From Nemophila menziesii (lineage: Eukaryota; Streptophyta; Magnoliopsida; Boraginales; Hydrophyllaceae): a DNA stretch of 64,000 bases. A model generated the notes under the pieces. It was not told where the DNA came from. It saw only the letters and a program-made list of their open reading frames with translations, and made no database searches. This document shows, one piece after another, positions 1-11,062 of the stretch (positions within the stretch are counted from its first letter, which is position 1; each line of letters begins with the position of its first letter). The stretch spans positions 17,041,730 to 17,105,729 of the forward strand of contig JARWIR010000001.1 in the NCBI GenBank assembly GCA_029959085.1. Direction: 5' to 3'. Position numbers and translations under genes: made by a program.

Positions 1-2440
1 AGTTGGTAGGGAATATTTATTTTTGTTAAACAACTCCTTAATTGCTATGCTCCAACGATATGTAGGGAGTTTTCCCATGAGCAAGATACCATGCCTGTAT
101 TTGACTCAGACAAAAATAATTTCCATATCACTATTCTAAATAGCAAAGATGATGTTGTCTTATTTGAAGTTTTCTCCTAAGAAGAGGGCCATTTTGGATG
201 CTCAAAAGAAGAAATTTCTTTGAAGAAAGACAATCTTTTCAAATTCTTGAAGTTAATTTATTTTTAATTCATGCCTTTGTTAAATGTGAAATTGGATGAC
301 ATAGGAATTTTGGTAAAAAAATATTTGTAGGAACTAAAACAAAGACCCAACTTCCTGAGTTGAGAAACAAGTAGAGGCATGACAAAGGTCGCCCTAGAAT
401 TCTCTCCAATGACCTTCCAGTTTACCCCACGATTGTCTTACATAAAAATGACGAGGCCCTAAATTCTATTGATAATGAGAATCCAACTGACCCAATCTCT
501 CCTTTACCAATCACCATTCAAAGTGATGATGAGTGAGAATAAGATCTTTCTTTGGCAACAAAATAAAGGTAAAGAATCCTTTAAGGATTTGCATGTACCT
601 CATTCTTCGGATTCAAGTGTAGGGGGTTCAAAACCTAAACACCATTGTGTTTAAAAAATCCCTATATAAAAGGTCACTAACCCTAGTGTTAAGTTCTCGA
701 CGCATGCTTTGGCATTGCAATGAAAAAAAGGTACAAAATCCTCCAAGGCTTTGTTTGTACCATATTCTTTGGATTCGAGGTGTCCAGGTTCAGAACCTAA
801 GCGCACTTGTGTTTCAGAAATCCCCATATCAAATTTCACTAACCCTCGTTCTCTATTTTTGGCTTTGCGCCCAATTTCTCCAAATGATGCCTCAAATGCT
901 TTGGAGTTGATCGATGTTTTCAGTAAGCAAGTACTATAATTTTATGTATTCATTCATAGAAATTTATTTTTCTCATACATATATTGTCAATGGAAATTTT
1001 TGCACTTCTATTTTCCAGATAAAAGTATGTTGAAATTATCTTTCCTCCCTCAACTAAACAGTTTATGAGGCTAGGCAAATTCCAATTCAGGAGAAAGTTC
1101 TAGTTCACCAACATGATTCATTGGATGGTCCTTTTAAGATCATTTAAGAGTATCTTCTGATGCTTCAAGTGGCCCACGATTTACTAGTGCAAACAATCAA
1201 ATAAATTTGCAAGGAAAAAAGTAAGCTTAATGAAGACTTGGGCATGATTAGAGATTTAACTTAATTATGGATCATATAGCTACTAATAAAAATCCTTCGA
1301 TGAAGAGAAGTTATATTTGGAGTCCTTAAGAATCTACAGATAAATATGCTTGCGCAGAGGTAGAGAATAGTTTAAGGGTGTGTACCACCAAAATATTGGA
1401 AATTCAAAATGAATCAGTACATCATTCTCAACTTCTTGAAGAAACTAAGTTTGTAGATGTTAATGATTTTAAAACTTCTAAGGAATTTAATCATTTTATA
1501 ATGTTATGGGTCCCCTCTTTTGTGTGTGCTAGTTGGATAAATTGTTACAATTAACACCATAACTTGGGTACACCTTTTCCTCTAGAATATTTCAGAGTTC
1601 CCCCAAAACCTCGTAAAGATTTGTATTGTATATGCCTTTCTTGCGAGCCAATTGACGAAGAAAGGACTTTAGTTTCGTAGTTGACGATTCCTTTTGTAAC
1701 CTCGATTACACTTCTGTAGTCTCGTATGACTTGTTACATTTTGTAAAGAGTTCTAGTGATCTGTATGAATCTCATAACCTTTTTATCATATTTTTTTCTC
1801 GTTGTGATGTTGTTGTGTATGCATGTTTTAAGAAAACATCACTATTGTTACATGTGGAACTGTTCATATAACTTCCAACTTTGCCTTACGTAACCGTGAA
1901 ACCCATGCCCTCCTTATTTTTAGCCCATAATGTCTTACATTTTAATTTTGAACTCTCAAGTCAATTTAATTATGCTTTGGTTATAATTATATGATCTTTT
2001 GGCTTGAAAACTTGCTAAAAATATTTTTTATCATCATGCGTAAAACGAGTGGCTCATTTCTACACCACGTTCAAGATTCTTCTTTATTTTAGATGAATAC
2101 TAATTCACATTCTTCAAATGGATACAACCTCCTACGTGGTAATGAAGATGCAGGAAGCATGGACATGGCCAATTTACCTTTCGAATTTCTTTTGACGTGG
2201 CGCTTTGCCATATTTTCTCACAAGTTCCATCCATTCGAGCATATTTTAGGAAACATGAATTTGAGTATTAGTTGGAGAATTAGTTGACGGGCATTGGCTG
2301 TAATTTAAATGATATTCAAGCTGAATTCACCTTCGTCAAAAGTTGGACCGAGTCACAAAGTAGTAGTCACAAAGTAGTTGAAAAAGGAAAGAGTTCATAG
2401 GATAATTTTAAATCATCGAGCCTTGGCTCATCATGAAGTT
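1..2440. other. Degenerate sequence, no intact gene
   Basis: No reading frame here exceeds about 90 codons. Between about 560 and 910 two units of roughly 160-175 bp are diverged tandem copies; both can be read on the plus strand as Ser/Pro-rich peptides (around SDSSVGGSKPK and LDSRCPGSEPK), so this may be the relic of a repeat-containing protein gene. A possible donor site follows the second unit near 930. The remainder, 940-2440, is AT-rich with many stops and I see nothing I can name. Confidence 0.4.
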
Positions 2441-4229
2441 AATGTGAGGAACTTTTTCGTATGTAATGGGTCTGAGGTAAATTTTTGGCAAGATATTTAG
2501 TTGGGTGATCAGCCTCTCATAGAAGTTGTTATAGGAAATGTGGATAGTAGTGAAGTTGGTCGAAAAGTTAGAGAGTATATTCTGGAAGACGGATCTTGGA
2601 ATTGGGATAGATTTCACCATCTATTGCCAGCTTCTATACTTTTAGCGATTACTAATGTGAGGATTGAGCGGGGCACGGAGAAAAAAGATCAGCTAATTTG
2701 GGTAAGGGAGGTTCACGGAAACTACACTACAAAGTCGGCTTATTGGGAACCGGAAGGTAGGGAATTTAATATGGCCACTAGATGGGATAAGGTTTGGGAG
2801 TTGAGATGCCCTCAACGAATTAGAGTGCTTCTGTGGAGGGCGTTACAAGATAGAGTAGCGACTCGTGGTAATCTGAGAAAAAGAGAAATTATAGATTTGG
2901 GAATGTGTCCGTGTTGCGGATCAGCTGAGGAAAATGCGTTACACATATTTCGGGATTGTAGCAAGATTCGAGTTGTTTGGGAGTTAGTCAAAAGGGGGAT
3001 TCATGGGTTTGATTCTGGTGGAGTTAGAAGTTCTGTGGAGGGAGGCAATACTGGTTTTGATTCCAGGAATGTTACAGGGGGCACTAATGCAATTTCAGTA
3101 ACTTCAGGGGTCTTTGGGGAAGGGGGGCGGTTCAGGTCTTCTGTCATTTTCTTTGCAGGTACCTCCAGCTCTTATTCAGCAGATGCCGAACCTCCTCAGG
3201 ACCAGCAGCTCCGGGGCTCTCATCAGCTATCAGCAGCGGTAGGTCTGTACAGTTCACGCGTGCAGCAGGGCAGGACAGCGCCTTCAGGTCCTGATGTAGA
3301 ATTTCGTTCAGCAACAGGTCCGCATGAAGCCTCGTTTGGATCATCAGATAGCGCGGTAGACTCGTTAGGTGTTGAGTGGTGGAACAAGAACATAGCAAGC
3401 AAAAGTATATACGCGGGAATTATGTGGAATGTATTCTTTGGTGCCATGATAGATGTAATTTGGAAAGCTCGTAATGAAGTCGTTTTTAAGGGTGTTGATT
3501 TACCCGCACCAAAAGCGCTGATTCGTAAAGCTCATTTTCTCGCGGCGAGTTACTCAAGAGTTTGGGGAAATGGTACAAGAGCAACGAGTGGAGGGAATCG
3601 TAAAGTTCAATTCGTAGGGTGGAGCAAACCTAGACGAGGCTTTAAACTCAATACGGATGGGAGCTTTAGTAAGTGGAGGAAGTGTGGAGGTGGTGGAGGT
3701 GTAATACGGGATGAAGAAGGGAATTGGGTGTGTGGTTTCTCCATGAGAGTTGATTGCGAATTGATTACAGGCATAGAAATTATTGCGTTGTGCCAAGGTC
3801 TTTGTTTGGCGGAAGAGCTAGGCTTGACGGAAGTAGAGATAGAGATCGACTCAAAAGAGGCCTTAGAATTATTAGAGAAGGAAGAACAGGATAATGGGCC
3901 TTTAGGTAGCTGGATTCGCAGGATCAAACATAGCCTAAAACGGAATGTGTTGTTCAAGTTAAAAAATATTTTTAGAGAAAGCAACGAGTGCGCGGATTGG
4001 CTAGCAAAGCTTGGACTATCCCAAGATACTTTCTTTCAAAAACATAACAATCCTCCTGATGGTATCTGGAGTGCCCTTACAAGAGATCGGATGGGGTGGA
4101 CGGTTCCACGTTTAGTTCACAGCCCAGGCTTAATTAAAGATGTATTAGACTAGTGTCTCTTGTTTTGGATTTGAACTATTTGTAATTCATGATCCTTTAG
4201 GATCTCCCCTGTAATGAAAAAAAAAAAAC
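2440..4229 (+). mobile_element. LINE (L1-like non-LTR retrotransposon), 5'-truncated, with poly(A)
   Basis: 3' part of a plant LINE. Coding similarity starts near 2440 (NFWQDI, a motif found just after the reverse transcriptase core), runs through a zinc-finger region and an RNase H domain to a stop at 4151-4153, followed by about 60 bp of 3' UTR and a run of A at 4217-4228. The reverse transcriptase core and ORF1 are missing, as expected from incomplete target-primed reverse transcription. I could not fix a target-site duplication, so the 5' boundary is approximate. Confidence 0.85.
2501..4153 (+). pseudogene. LINE ORF2 C-terminal remnant (zf-RVT plus RNase H)
   Basis: Open frame of about 550 codons directly after a TAG at 2498-2500. 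The stop sits where relatives have the Trp of W-x-GD (DI*LGDQPL), so it probably arose from TGG; there is no ATG start. About residues 65-165 hold the zinc-binding region seen after plant LINE reverse transcriptases (RIRVLLWRAL, then CPCC and an H/C pair). About residues 170-290 are a Ser/Gly/Gln-rich stretch that is unusual for the family. IWKARNEVVFKG follows, then RNase H at about 375-510 with all four acidic positions: NTDGSF, GIEIIAL, EIDSKEAL and ECADWLAK. Without the reverse transcriptase core it cannot drive its own mobility. The long open frame despite truncation suggests modest age. Confidence 0.85.
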
Positions 4230-5514
4230 TTTTTCAAATGTCAAATCATACCACGTTACCCTTAACTTAATACAATTATCGATTGGGATAACTTAGATCT
4301 TAGGGAAGACAAGAGTCTAAGCTCATACTTCGCGGTCTCTTATAAATTCCCCACTCACAGTCGAGTGTAAATTATACTTTTTTCTCTCTTAGTTATAAGT
4401 AGGGATCCTCTATTACGAGGGTATACCACACGTATTGATTTTATATTTATGATGGCACACGTGTGTACTATGCTTTCTCTTTTTTCAAGACACGTCAATT
4501 ATTACTCTTTGTTCAGAGCATTTGTATTGTTCCATCTTATACTTTTTGATGGTTGGCATTTTATTTTCTAATGTTTTATATATATTCCATTTTTCCTTCT
4601 TATTTTATTTAAAGAAAGGTATTTAAAAGTTACACCAGCATCCATGGCTGATTAGTTGGAGAGAATCAAAAGTAAATATTCTACATTTCTTCACCTCTCA
4701 AATGAGGGCGCTATTCGTTTAACTCATGTTGTTTCCTACCCTGTAAATCCTAATGTACCTTTTACTCTATGGACGTTTATATTCTGTTCCCAAGGAAAAA
4801 TGCAGACCTCTTTTATTTCTGGAAAGGTTAATCACTCCTCATCTTCTTGCAATATTACAGTCCTCGCGTTTCTTATAAGCTCAGAAACAATATGTTCTTG
4901 CTTTCAAACTTTTTGATGTGATTGTGGTTCATAATACCAAGTATAATAGACCTGGGATTCTTTTATTAGGGCCTAGGTCTTAATTTTCCTTTCCTTATGT
5001 AATCATTAAGGGTTATGTATTTCTCCTTATTTTTATGAGCCTATGGCTTCATTTTTTATATAAAATCTTGCACTGTTTGTACTTATTTGTTGAATTATTT
5101 TCCTCTAGTATTATTCGCGTTCAATGAGCATTATTTATCTCAACTATTAATCAAGGTTTCTTATCACAACTTATTTATTTTGATATGTTTCTTTAATAGG
5201 GAGGGAAACCTGTTCCCTTAACCTTAGATTGACTTTAGTTTTGAATCAATCAAATATGATACTTTACCCTTAAGGTTTTTCTTAGTTATGATATTAGTTA
5301 TTTAGCATAACATAAATGTCGATCTTGTACATTTATGATACTGAAACTTCTTGTAAGTCCGAATGATGATTCTAATGGATCCAAACGGCTCAGATTTTAC
5401 TTTGACAGACCTGTTACTAGTATTTAATCAATCTCATTGATAGTTTTCATTATATTAGCTCTTCCTAGTTTATCTTGAGCCGATTAAGGTCTTAAATTTT
5501 ATAACCCGACATAG
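4230..5514. other. No recognisable gene
   Basis: AT-rich sequence between the LINE poly(A) and the tandem array. A plus-strand frame of 86 codons at 4656-4916 has no recognisable motif and is probably chance. Nothing else is supported. Confidence 0.4.
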
Positions 5515-6190
5515 ATATTTAATTAATCGTGTTGGTAAAGTTTGAATTTAACCAAATTAGGTTTTAGATTTGGTAACCTCGTGTAGAGATTCAATCACGC
5601 GTGTTGGTAATTATCTAATTTAACTAACTTAGGTTTTAGTTCCAATAATCTACATAAGGCTTAATCAAGTTTGTTGGTAAACCTGTGAGTTTAACCAACT
5701 TAAGTTTTGGCTTCGATTACCTTTGTAGGTTTAATTGAGTTTGTTGGTAACTCTACGAGTTTAACCAACTTAGATTTTAGCTTCAAGAACCCCACGTACA
5801 TATGTAATCAAGTGTGCCAATAAATATCTGAGTGTAACCAACTTAGGTTCTAGCTTTGATAACCTTTGTAGAGTTTATTTGAGTTTTTATGAGTTTAACC
5901 AAATTAAGTTTTAGCTTTGATAACCTTCATATCGTTTAATAGAGCATGTTGATAATTTTATGTATTTAACCAACTTACTTTTTTAGCTTTGATAACCTCC
6001 CATATAGATTTAGTCGTATTTTTTGATAACTCTTGTGGGTTTGATTAACTTGAGTTTTAGCTTCGATGACCTTTGTAAGGTTTAATCGACATGATGTTAA
6101 TTCTATGAATTTAACCAACTTAGGGTTTAGTTTCGATAACCTCACGAGAGATTTAGTCAAGCATGTTGGTAACTCGGTGAAGAAAAACCT
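5515..6190 (+). repeat. Tandem array, unit about 72 bp, about 9 copies
   Basis: A motif of the form TTTAACCAACTTAGGTTTTAG recurs near 5546, 5619, 5691, 5760, 5833, 5895, 5967, 6041 and 6111, each followed by a GATAACCT-like and a GTTGGTAA-like block. Units are diverged (roughly 70-85 percent alike by eye). The array ends against the copia relic near 6190. Confidence 0.85.
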
Positions 6191-7560
6191 AGTAGGAAAA
6201 AATTTAGTGAATAAAAAAAAAGGTATCTTTATACGCTTTCTAAAAGCTATCTCATTAAATACCTTTATCACGAAAATATATTAGGACAAAACTGTGATAA
6301 TAAAAAAAAGTGTAGTGCGTATTTTTCTCCCTCTCTTATCGGCATCTCAGAAAAGATCTTGAAGTTGTCGTATGTCAATCTTGTGTATCAGTTTCTTAAA
6401 TGTAGAGGCAGGTAATGCCTTTTTGAGTAAATCAACCAAATTTTCACTTGAGTGAACTTGATAAACATTTATATCACATTTATATTGGAATTCATGTGTA
6501 AAGAATAACTTTGTTATAATGTGCTTGGTTCGGTCACCTTTGATGAAGCCTCCTTTAACTTGAGCGGTACAATCAACATTATATTTGTATAATATTGTCA
6601 GGTTTTGTTTGTTTGTTGAAAGATTACATTCCCTGTGAACTTGTTGAGCCAATGATCTTAACCAAATACATTATTGACTTAACTCATGAAGTGAAAGTAT
6701 CTCAACATGATTTGAAGATTTAGCAGCAATGGTTTGCTTTGCAGAGCGCCATGAGATAGCAGTTCCCCCAAAGATAAAAAGATATCTGGTTTGTGATCTT
6801 TCTTTATATGGGTCATATGAATATCCAACATCTGCATAACAATCAATTCATATTTATGATGCTTTGAATATAGTAGTCCTATGTCATGACTTCTACGAAT
6901 ATAAAAAAGAATGTGTTTAATGTCATTTAGTGTCTCATTGTTGTTGTTAAAATGTATCTTTATAACAAATTTATACTAAAAAAAAATGTCTGGATGAGTG
7001 TTATTAAAAAGATAAATTAATTTACCAATTGCACTAAGATATGATACTTCTGGGTTAAGAATTTTCTGTTATTATCTTCACATGGACGAAAAATGTCTTT
7101 TTGTGAATCGAGTAAATGTACAACCATTGATGAATTCAGTGGAAGAGATTTATCTATATTGAGTCGATTAAAGAGTTTTTCGACATAAGCCGATTGGTGG
7201 ATAAAAATTCTGTCGGTTAAATATTCAATTTGCAAGTCAAGACAAAATTTGTTGTACCAAGATCTTTCATCTCAAATTCCTTGCATGAATAAGTTGCCAC
7301 TGTTGTGAGTTCTCTAAAAGTTCCTATTCGAATTAATTATTCAATGTAAACCACAATAATAAAAATACATAATTAGACTTTTTAATGAAAACACATGAAG
7401 TAATATAATTAACATATCCTTCTTTGAGAAGATAGGTATCAAGACGATTGTACCACATTTCTCCAAATTGTTTTAATTAAATAAGGATCTTTGTAATTTC
7501 AATTAAGTAATTTTTAATTAAAAAAATATATCATTGATTGAAGATTTGAAATATTAAATT
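6191..7560 (-). mobile_element. Ty1-copia relic: end of reverse transcriptase and RNase H
   Basis: On the minus strand 7235-7017 encodes a copia reverse transcriptase segment (IEYLTDRIFIHQSAYVEKL, then PLNSSMVV and a D-P-F-R-P-like FRPCEDN). 6652-6347 encodes the C-terminal copia RNase H (KGDRTKHI, then QVHSSENLVDLLKKALP). Frameshifts and stops between them show it is dead. The same segment recurs at about 26840-28120 in the same orientation, with matching flanks on both sides, so both derive from one family. No LTR remains on the low-coordinate side, where the tandem array abuts. Confidence 0.8.
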
Positions 7561-7610
7561 TAGAATATAAAAATTATCTAGTATTTTGAGGGCAAAGACT
7601 ACTTGATAAT

Positions 7611-7690
7611 GTGTTATGATTTTATGGGCCGACTATGAGTCTATGGGCAGACTCATGTTATAAATAAAATTAATAGAAGTTTGAGAAAAT
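7611..7690 (-). repeat. Possible copia LTR fragment
   Basis: The segment begins TGTTATGA and contains a GGGCCGACTATGAGTC / ATGTTATAA pattern resembling parts of the copia LTR at 26673-26838. A similar piece lies near 10165-10220. Short and diverged, so tentative. Confidence 0.3.
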
Positions 7691-7699
7691 TCCTTTTTT

Positions 7700-8049
7700 T
7701 AGTCTATTATCTATGGCCTAAAAATATTTTTAGAAACGTTTTAAAAGTCACATTTTTAGGTCAAACGTATTCAAAATGTCTATTTTTAGGCCATTTCACA
7801 AATTCCGTGAGGTATTTCATAAATTTTAAGGACAATTTGGACACTTTAAATAGAGTTCCTAATTTGTGTTGCAGACAAATAAACTTAAAGATTATTTGAA
7901 ATGTCTAAATTGTTCTTGGAATCAATGAAATATCTCACGAAATTAGTAAAATAGTCTAAAAATGGATATTTTAAATATATTTAACCTAAAAATATGACTT
8001 TTAAAACCTTTGACCTAAAAATATTTTTATAGTCATAGGTAATAAATAA
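7700..8049. mobile_element. Foldback MITE with very long terminal inverted repeats, copy 1
   Basis: About 120 bp at the left (from near 7705: CTATGGCCTAAAAATATTTTT) is an inverted match to about 120 bp at the right (to about 8042: AAAATATTTTTATAGTCATAG), separated by about 100 bp. Repeated internal motifs are GGCCTAAAAATA and TTTTAGGTCAAA. No coding capacity. The Pack-MULE at 8050-10094 is inserted next to it: sequence related to the element edge (TGGCCTAAAAATAGAATTTG) resumes at 10104. A second copy is at about 16860-17215. Confidence 0.75.
8041..8049. repeat. Pack-MULE target-site duplication, left
   Basis: AATAAATAA, identical to 10095-10103 and directly next to the terminal inverted repeat. 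Confidence 0.85.
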
Positions 8050-8154
8050 GGGTCAATGACCCAAAAAATCCAAATAATATTATACTTGCCCCAAAGAATC
8101 ATCCATTAACTTACTATTATAAGATTATATATTTACCCTTACACCATAAGAACT

Positions 8155-8320
8155 ATTCCCATCACGGACGATTCCCGTCACGGACGATTCCCGCCACGGA
8201 CGATTCCCGCCGCGGACGATTCCCATCACCCGACGAATCCCGCCAACGCGACGAATCCCGTCATTCGGTGAATCCCGTCACATGACGAATTCTTTCACAA
8301 CGATTAATCCAGTCACGCGA
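8155..8320. repeat. GC-rich minisatellite, 17-bp unit
   Basis: At least nine copies of a CACGGACGATTCCCGT-like unit, changing into CGACGAATCCCGT-like units to the right. Far richer in G+C than its surroundings. It lies just inside the left TIR of the Pack-MULE. Confidence 0.85.
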
Positions 8321-8328
8321 CGATGATG

Positions 8329-8760
8329 AGAGTTGATGGGAAGAACAGACCCATTTACCCATTGATGGGACTTGGTGACAGAATTTGTCACATTGACTAG
8401 TTGATGGGAAAAATTGACCCATTTACACATTGATGGGACTTGGCGATGGAATTTGTCCCATTGACTAGTTGATGGGAAGTATAGTACATGTAGTTGTATT
8501 GAATATAAATCTCATCACACATATAAATTCCATCAGTAGTTGTATTGAAACCCACCAATATTTTGACGAAAAAATCCCACCAATACAACTATATCCCATC
8601 AACTAACGTATAAAATCCCATGACGCATATAAATCTCATCACTAGTTGTATTGAATTCCACCAATATTTTGACAAAAAAAAATCTCACCAATACAAACTA
8701 TATCCCATCAACTAACGTATAAAATCCCATGACGCATATAAATCCCATCAACTAAATAAA
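8329..8760. repeat. Tandem repeats of about 71 bp and about 109 bp
   Basis: A unit starting TTGATGGGAA repeats near 8332, 8401 and 8470. From about 8500 a different unit of about 109 bp, marked by TATCCCATCAACTAACGTAT at 8592 and 8701, is present about twice. Both blocks share the word TTGATGGGA or its complement TCCCATCAA, so they probably grew from one seed. Confidence 0.75.
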
Positions 8761-8765
8761 CGCTA

Positions 8766-8975
8766 AATGAACTCTTTTGATTTAGAATCAATATTCCTTT
8801 TCAAGTTTTTAGAAGTCTCTTCTTTCTTTTCTTCTGAAGAAACTCCATTTGTACGTACAGGAAAACCATCTTCATCTTCACTCTCCAAATCAGAAGCAGA
8901 AATAACAATTCCACTCTCTGAATTTTCATTTTTATTTTTTTTCTTCTTCTTCTTCTCCTCACTTTTCATGAAATT
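8766..8975 (-). pseudogene. Captured acidic/lysine-rich gene fragment, unassigned
   Basis: The minus-strand frame reads MKSEEKKKKKKNKN, then SDLESEDEDGFPVRTN, then SSEEKKEETSKNLK and ends in a TAA near 8766. Alternating acidic and basic blocks of this type are common in nucleolar and nuclear proteins, including the linker of nuclear FKBP-type proteins, but I cannot assign it. It joins the ureidoglycine aminohydrolase fragment at about 8985 in a different frame, so it was probably a separate capture. Confidence 0.4.
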
Positions 8976-8986
8976 GAAATTCCAAG

Positions 8987-9397
8987 TACATGACATTATT
9001 TGGGGGGAGTGCAGATTTTGAAGTGTCTGCAAAATTATTAGGTGCAAGTCAAAATAAAAAGTAACTGAGAAAACTAAATTTAAGCTCAAAGTCTTTATAA
9101 GAAAAAACAGAAATTACAAATGCAAAGGCATTAAAGAAAGTGAAAAGTACCTTGCATCTTTACCAAGTACATGACAAAATGTGACCCCATTGCAGGTGTT
9201 ATTAGATATGCTCCAAGTGTATTAGTCCTGTTATGGTAAATTCAACAATAAATTAACAGAGGGATTATCATTAAATTAATTAAATCAGTGAAATGAACTT
9301 ACCAATCAGGCAAAAGGCTGAACACATGGCTTTCAGGTGTTATTAAAGCATGATACTTTCTGTAAACACTTCGAGTGTAACCTGGAAGGTCTGCCAT
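8987..9397 (-). pseudogene. UGLYAH: Ureidoglycine aminohydrolase gene fragment captured by the Pack-MULE
   Basis: Three exons on the minus strand keep GT-AG borders and phase. 9397-9303 encodes DLPGYTRSVYRK, HALITPESHVFS and LPD. 9227-9151 encodes TNTLGAYLITPAMGSH and VMYLVKMQ. The third begins at 9026 with DTSKSALPPNNV and then leaves the family at about 8990. Joined, they match the N-terminal region of (S)-ureidoglycine aminohydrolase, the ER enzyme of plant purine breakdown that releases ammonia from ureidoglycine. The metal-binding cupin parts and the signal peptide are absent, and the third exon hits a stop within about ten codons of the junction. It therefore cannot make the enzyme. It could make antisense or small RNA against the parent gene, but that is speculation. 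Family recognised from memory. Confidence 0.82.
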
Positions 9398-9599
9398 TAA
9401 CCAAAAATAAACTATACTCCTATCCAAACTCACACAGACCACATTCCAACTCTTCGTCCCCATCGAAATATTGGATTCGAATTCGTAGAAAAAGTTGATA
9501 ATCGGTAATAGAAATTATACCAAATGCGAAATTTCCTAAAGCAAACGAGTAGTGGGTAGATCAAGATATCTAAGTTTAGAAAGCAGTATAAAAGGTAAC

Positions 9600-9840
9600 C
9601 TGGTGGTTTTTTACAGCAGAACGAGGTTGTTTCCGCCGCCGTAGACCGTCATCAGCCTTCACGCCAGACAAGATCAGTGGGAAGATTATTAGTATGGAAT
9701 GGATCTCAACCGTGTTCACATCAGCAGGAGGTCGCGCTTTATGTGGTGCTTATGCAGGCCGAGGTATTCTGAGTAAGATTGGAGATTTTAGTCCCGTCGT
9801 CGACGGCGGAAGGGTCAAAGAGGTGATGGCTCTTAGATAG
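9600..9840. other. Possible further captured exon, unassigned
   Basis: The segment has higher G+C than its flanks. On the minus strand a frame ending RRRKQPRSAVKNHQ meets a possible donor near 9600. On the plus strand a 48-codon frame starts at ATG 9694. Neither is recognisable and only one can be real. It lies between the UGLYAH fragment and the right TIR. Confidence 0.3.
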
Positions 9841-10094
9841 AAGAAGCTTAGATGGAGAAGAATGGAGTTTTGATGGGATGTGATGTGGTGGATTGCTGAT
9901 TTGGGGCTTTGAACGAGAAGAAGCAAAGAAATTGGTATATATATTAAATAGTTTGTAAAATAGAAAATAAGTAGGGATAGTTTAGTCAAAAAATGCATAA
10001 AATAATTCAATTGTGATTTTATTGGGCAGAAATTTTGTCATTAAGGTTATTGGGCTGAAAATAATATTATTTTGATTTTTCGAGTCATTTTCCC

Positions 10095-10103
10095 AATAAA
10101 TAA
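10095..10103. repeat. Pack-MULE target-site duplication, right
   Basis: AATAAATAA, partner of 8041-8049. Confidence 0.85.
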
Positions 10104-10466
10104 TGGCCTAAAAATAGAATTTGCTATAGAAGTTTTACTGATGTACGTAACACTAACAGAATTTTTATGGGCCGACTATAAGTTCATGGGATGAAAAGAA
10201 TATCTAGGGTTTATAACATTTATCAATTCTTTATTTTTAGACTTATAAATTAAGAGGTCGGTCTTTTTACCAACACAACTCAAAAGCTTCATACTTGAAT
10301 ACACCGACAAAAAATAAAATAAATTCTGTCGACAACTTCAGCTGTGGAGGTACGCCTCCACCATCCGCCACATCTGAAGCGGTATCCGCCACATCTGAAG
10401 CGGTAGGTTCACTCTCATGTTTTCTTCTCTTTATACAATAAAATACAAACTCTATCTATGCTTTTA

Positions 10467-10480
10467 TATATATATATATG

Positions 10481-10543
<63 letters not shown>
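10467..10543. repeat. (TA)n microsatellite
   Basis: About 60 bp of uninterrupted TA follows a shorter TA block and a duplicated ATGCTTTTATATA word. Within gene relic copy I. Confidence 0.95.
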
Positions 10544-10548
<5 letters not shown>

Positions 10549-10679
10549 ATGGTTATAATTATTAATGTCATTTGAAAATGCAATAAAAGTAGTAATTTCA
10601 CTTATTAACTATTAATCTTTAAAGTCTTTAATTATGTGTTTGCTCAATTTCACCCAGGTTACTGTATAGTGTATTTATG

Positions 10680-11062
10680 AAGTTTTTACATATTAAAAAT
10701 TATAATAGTAATCTGAATTTAACTGTTATATCAGTTATTGCAACCACATTCAAACGTGAGTCCGGGTCTCACAGATGTTGAATCCTTTGGAACAAAAAAA
10801 AAAGACGTTAAATCCGTTTTTATTCTTTCTCTTTCTTCTTTTCCTTATTTTATGGAAATACATGTAATTGAACTTCAGTGTGCGTTTCGTTAATATATCT
10901 ATATATTTAGTTTGAAATTGGGGGCTTTAGCTTGAGTATAGAATTTTGATTTGAACTAAATGATTCATTGAAAAAAATTTAATTAAAACATAGACAAGAT
11001 GCTTATTTAGTTAAAGTGTACAAATTTATATTTTTCATTTTTTGCATCATTTACATAATTAC
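10680..11062 (+). repeat. Internal direct duplication, unit 1
   Basis: Matches 11900-12318 at roughly 85-90 percent by eye, for example GAGTCCGGGTCTCACAGA against GAGTCCGGGTTTCACAGA and TTGAAATTGGGGGCTTTAGC in both. Units lie about 1.2 kb apart and bracket two exon-like pieces. Confidence 0.85.

Larger units (their letters stand above)
8050..10094. mobile_element. Pack-MULE (Mutator-like element carrying host gene fragments)
   Basis: Terminal inverted repeats of about 45 bp: left GGGTCAATGACCC followed by AATAATATTAT; right, read inverted, GGGAAAATGACTC followed by the same AATAATATTAT. They are flanked by a perfect 9-bp target-site duplication AATAAATAA at 8041-8049 and 10095-10103, the length Mutator-type transposition gives. 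No transposase is inside. The 2.0-kb interior holds two tandem-repeat blocks (8155-8760) and minus-strand gene fragments, including exons of ureidoglycine aminohydrolase. This is what defines a Pack-MULE. Confidence 0.88.

Noticed and set aside
3144..3984. Antisense frames in the first LINE
   Set aside because: Opposite strand of the LINE zinc/RNase H coding region; no motif of their own.
8767..9021. Plus-strand 84-codon frame with a poly-Phe stretch
   Set aside because: Complement of the lysine-rich captured fragment; poly-Phe is the reverse of poly-Lys codons.
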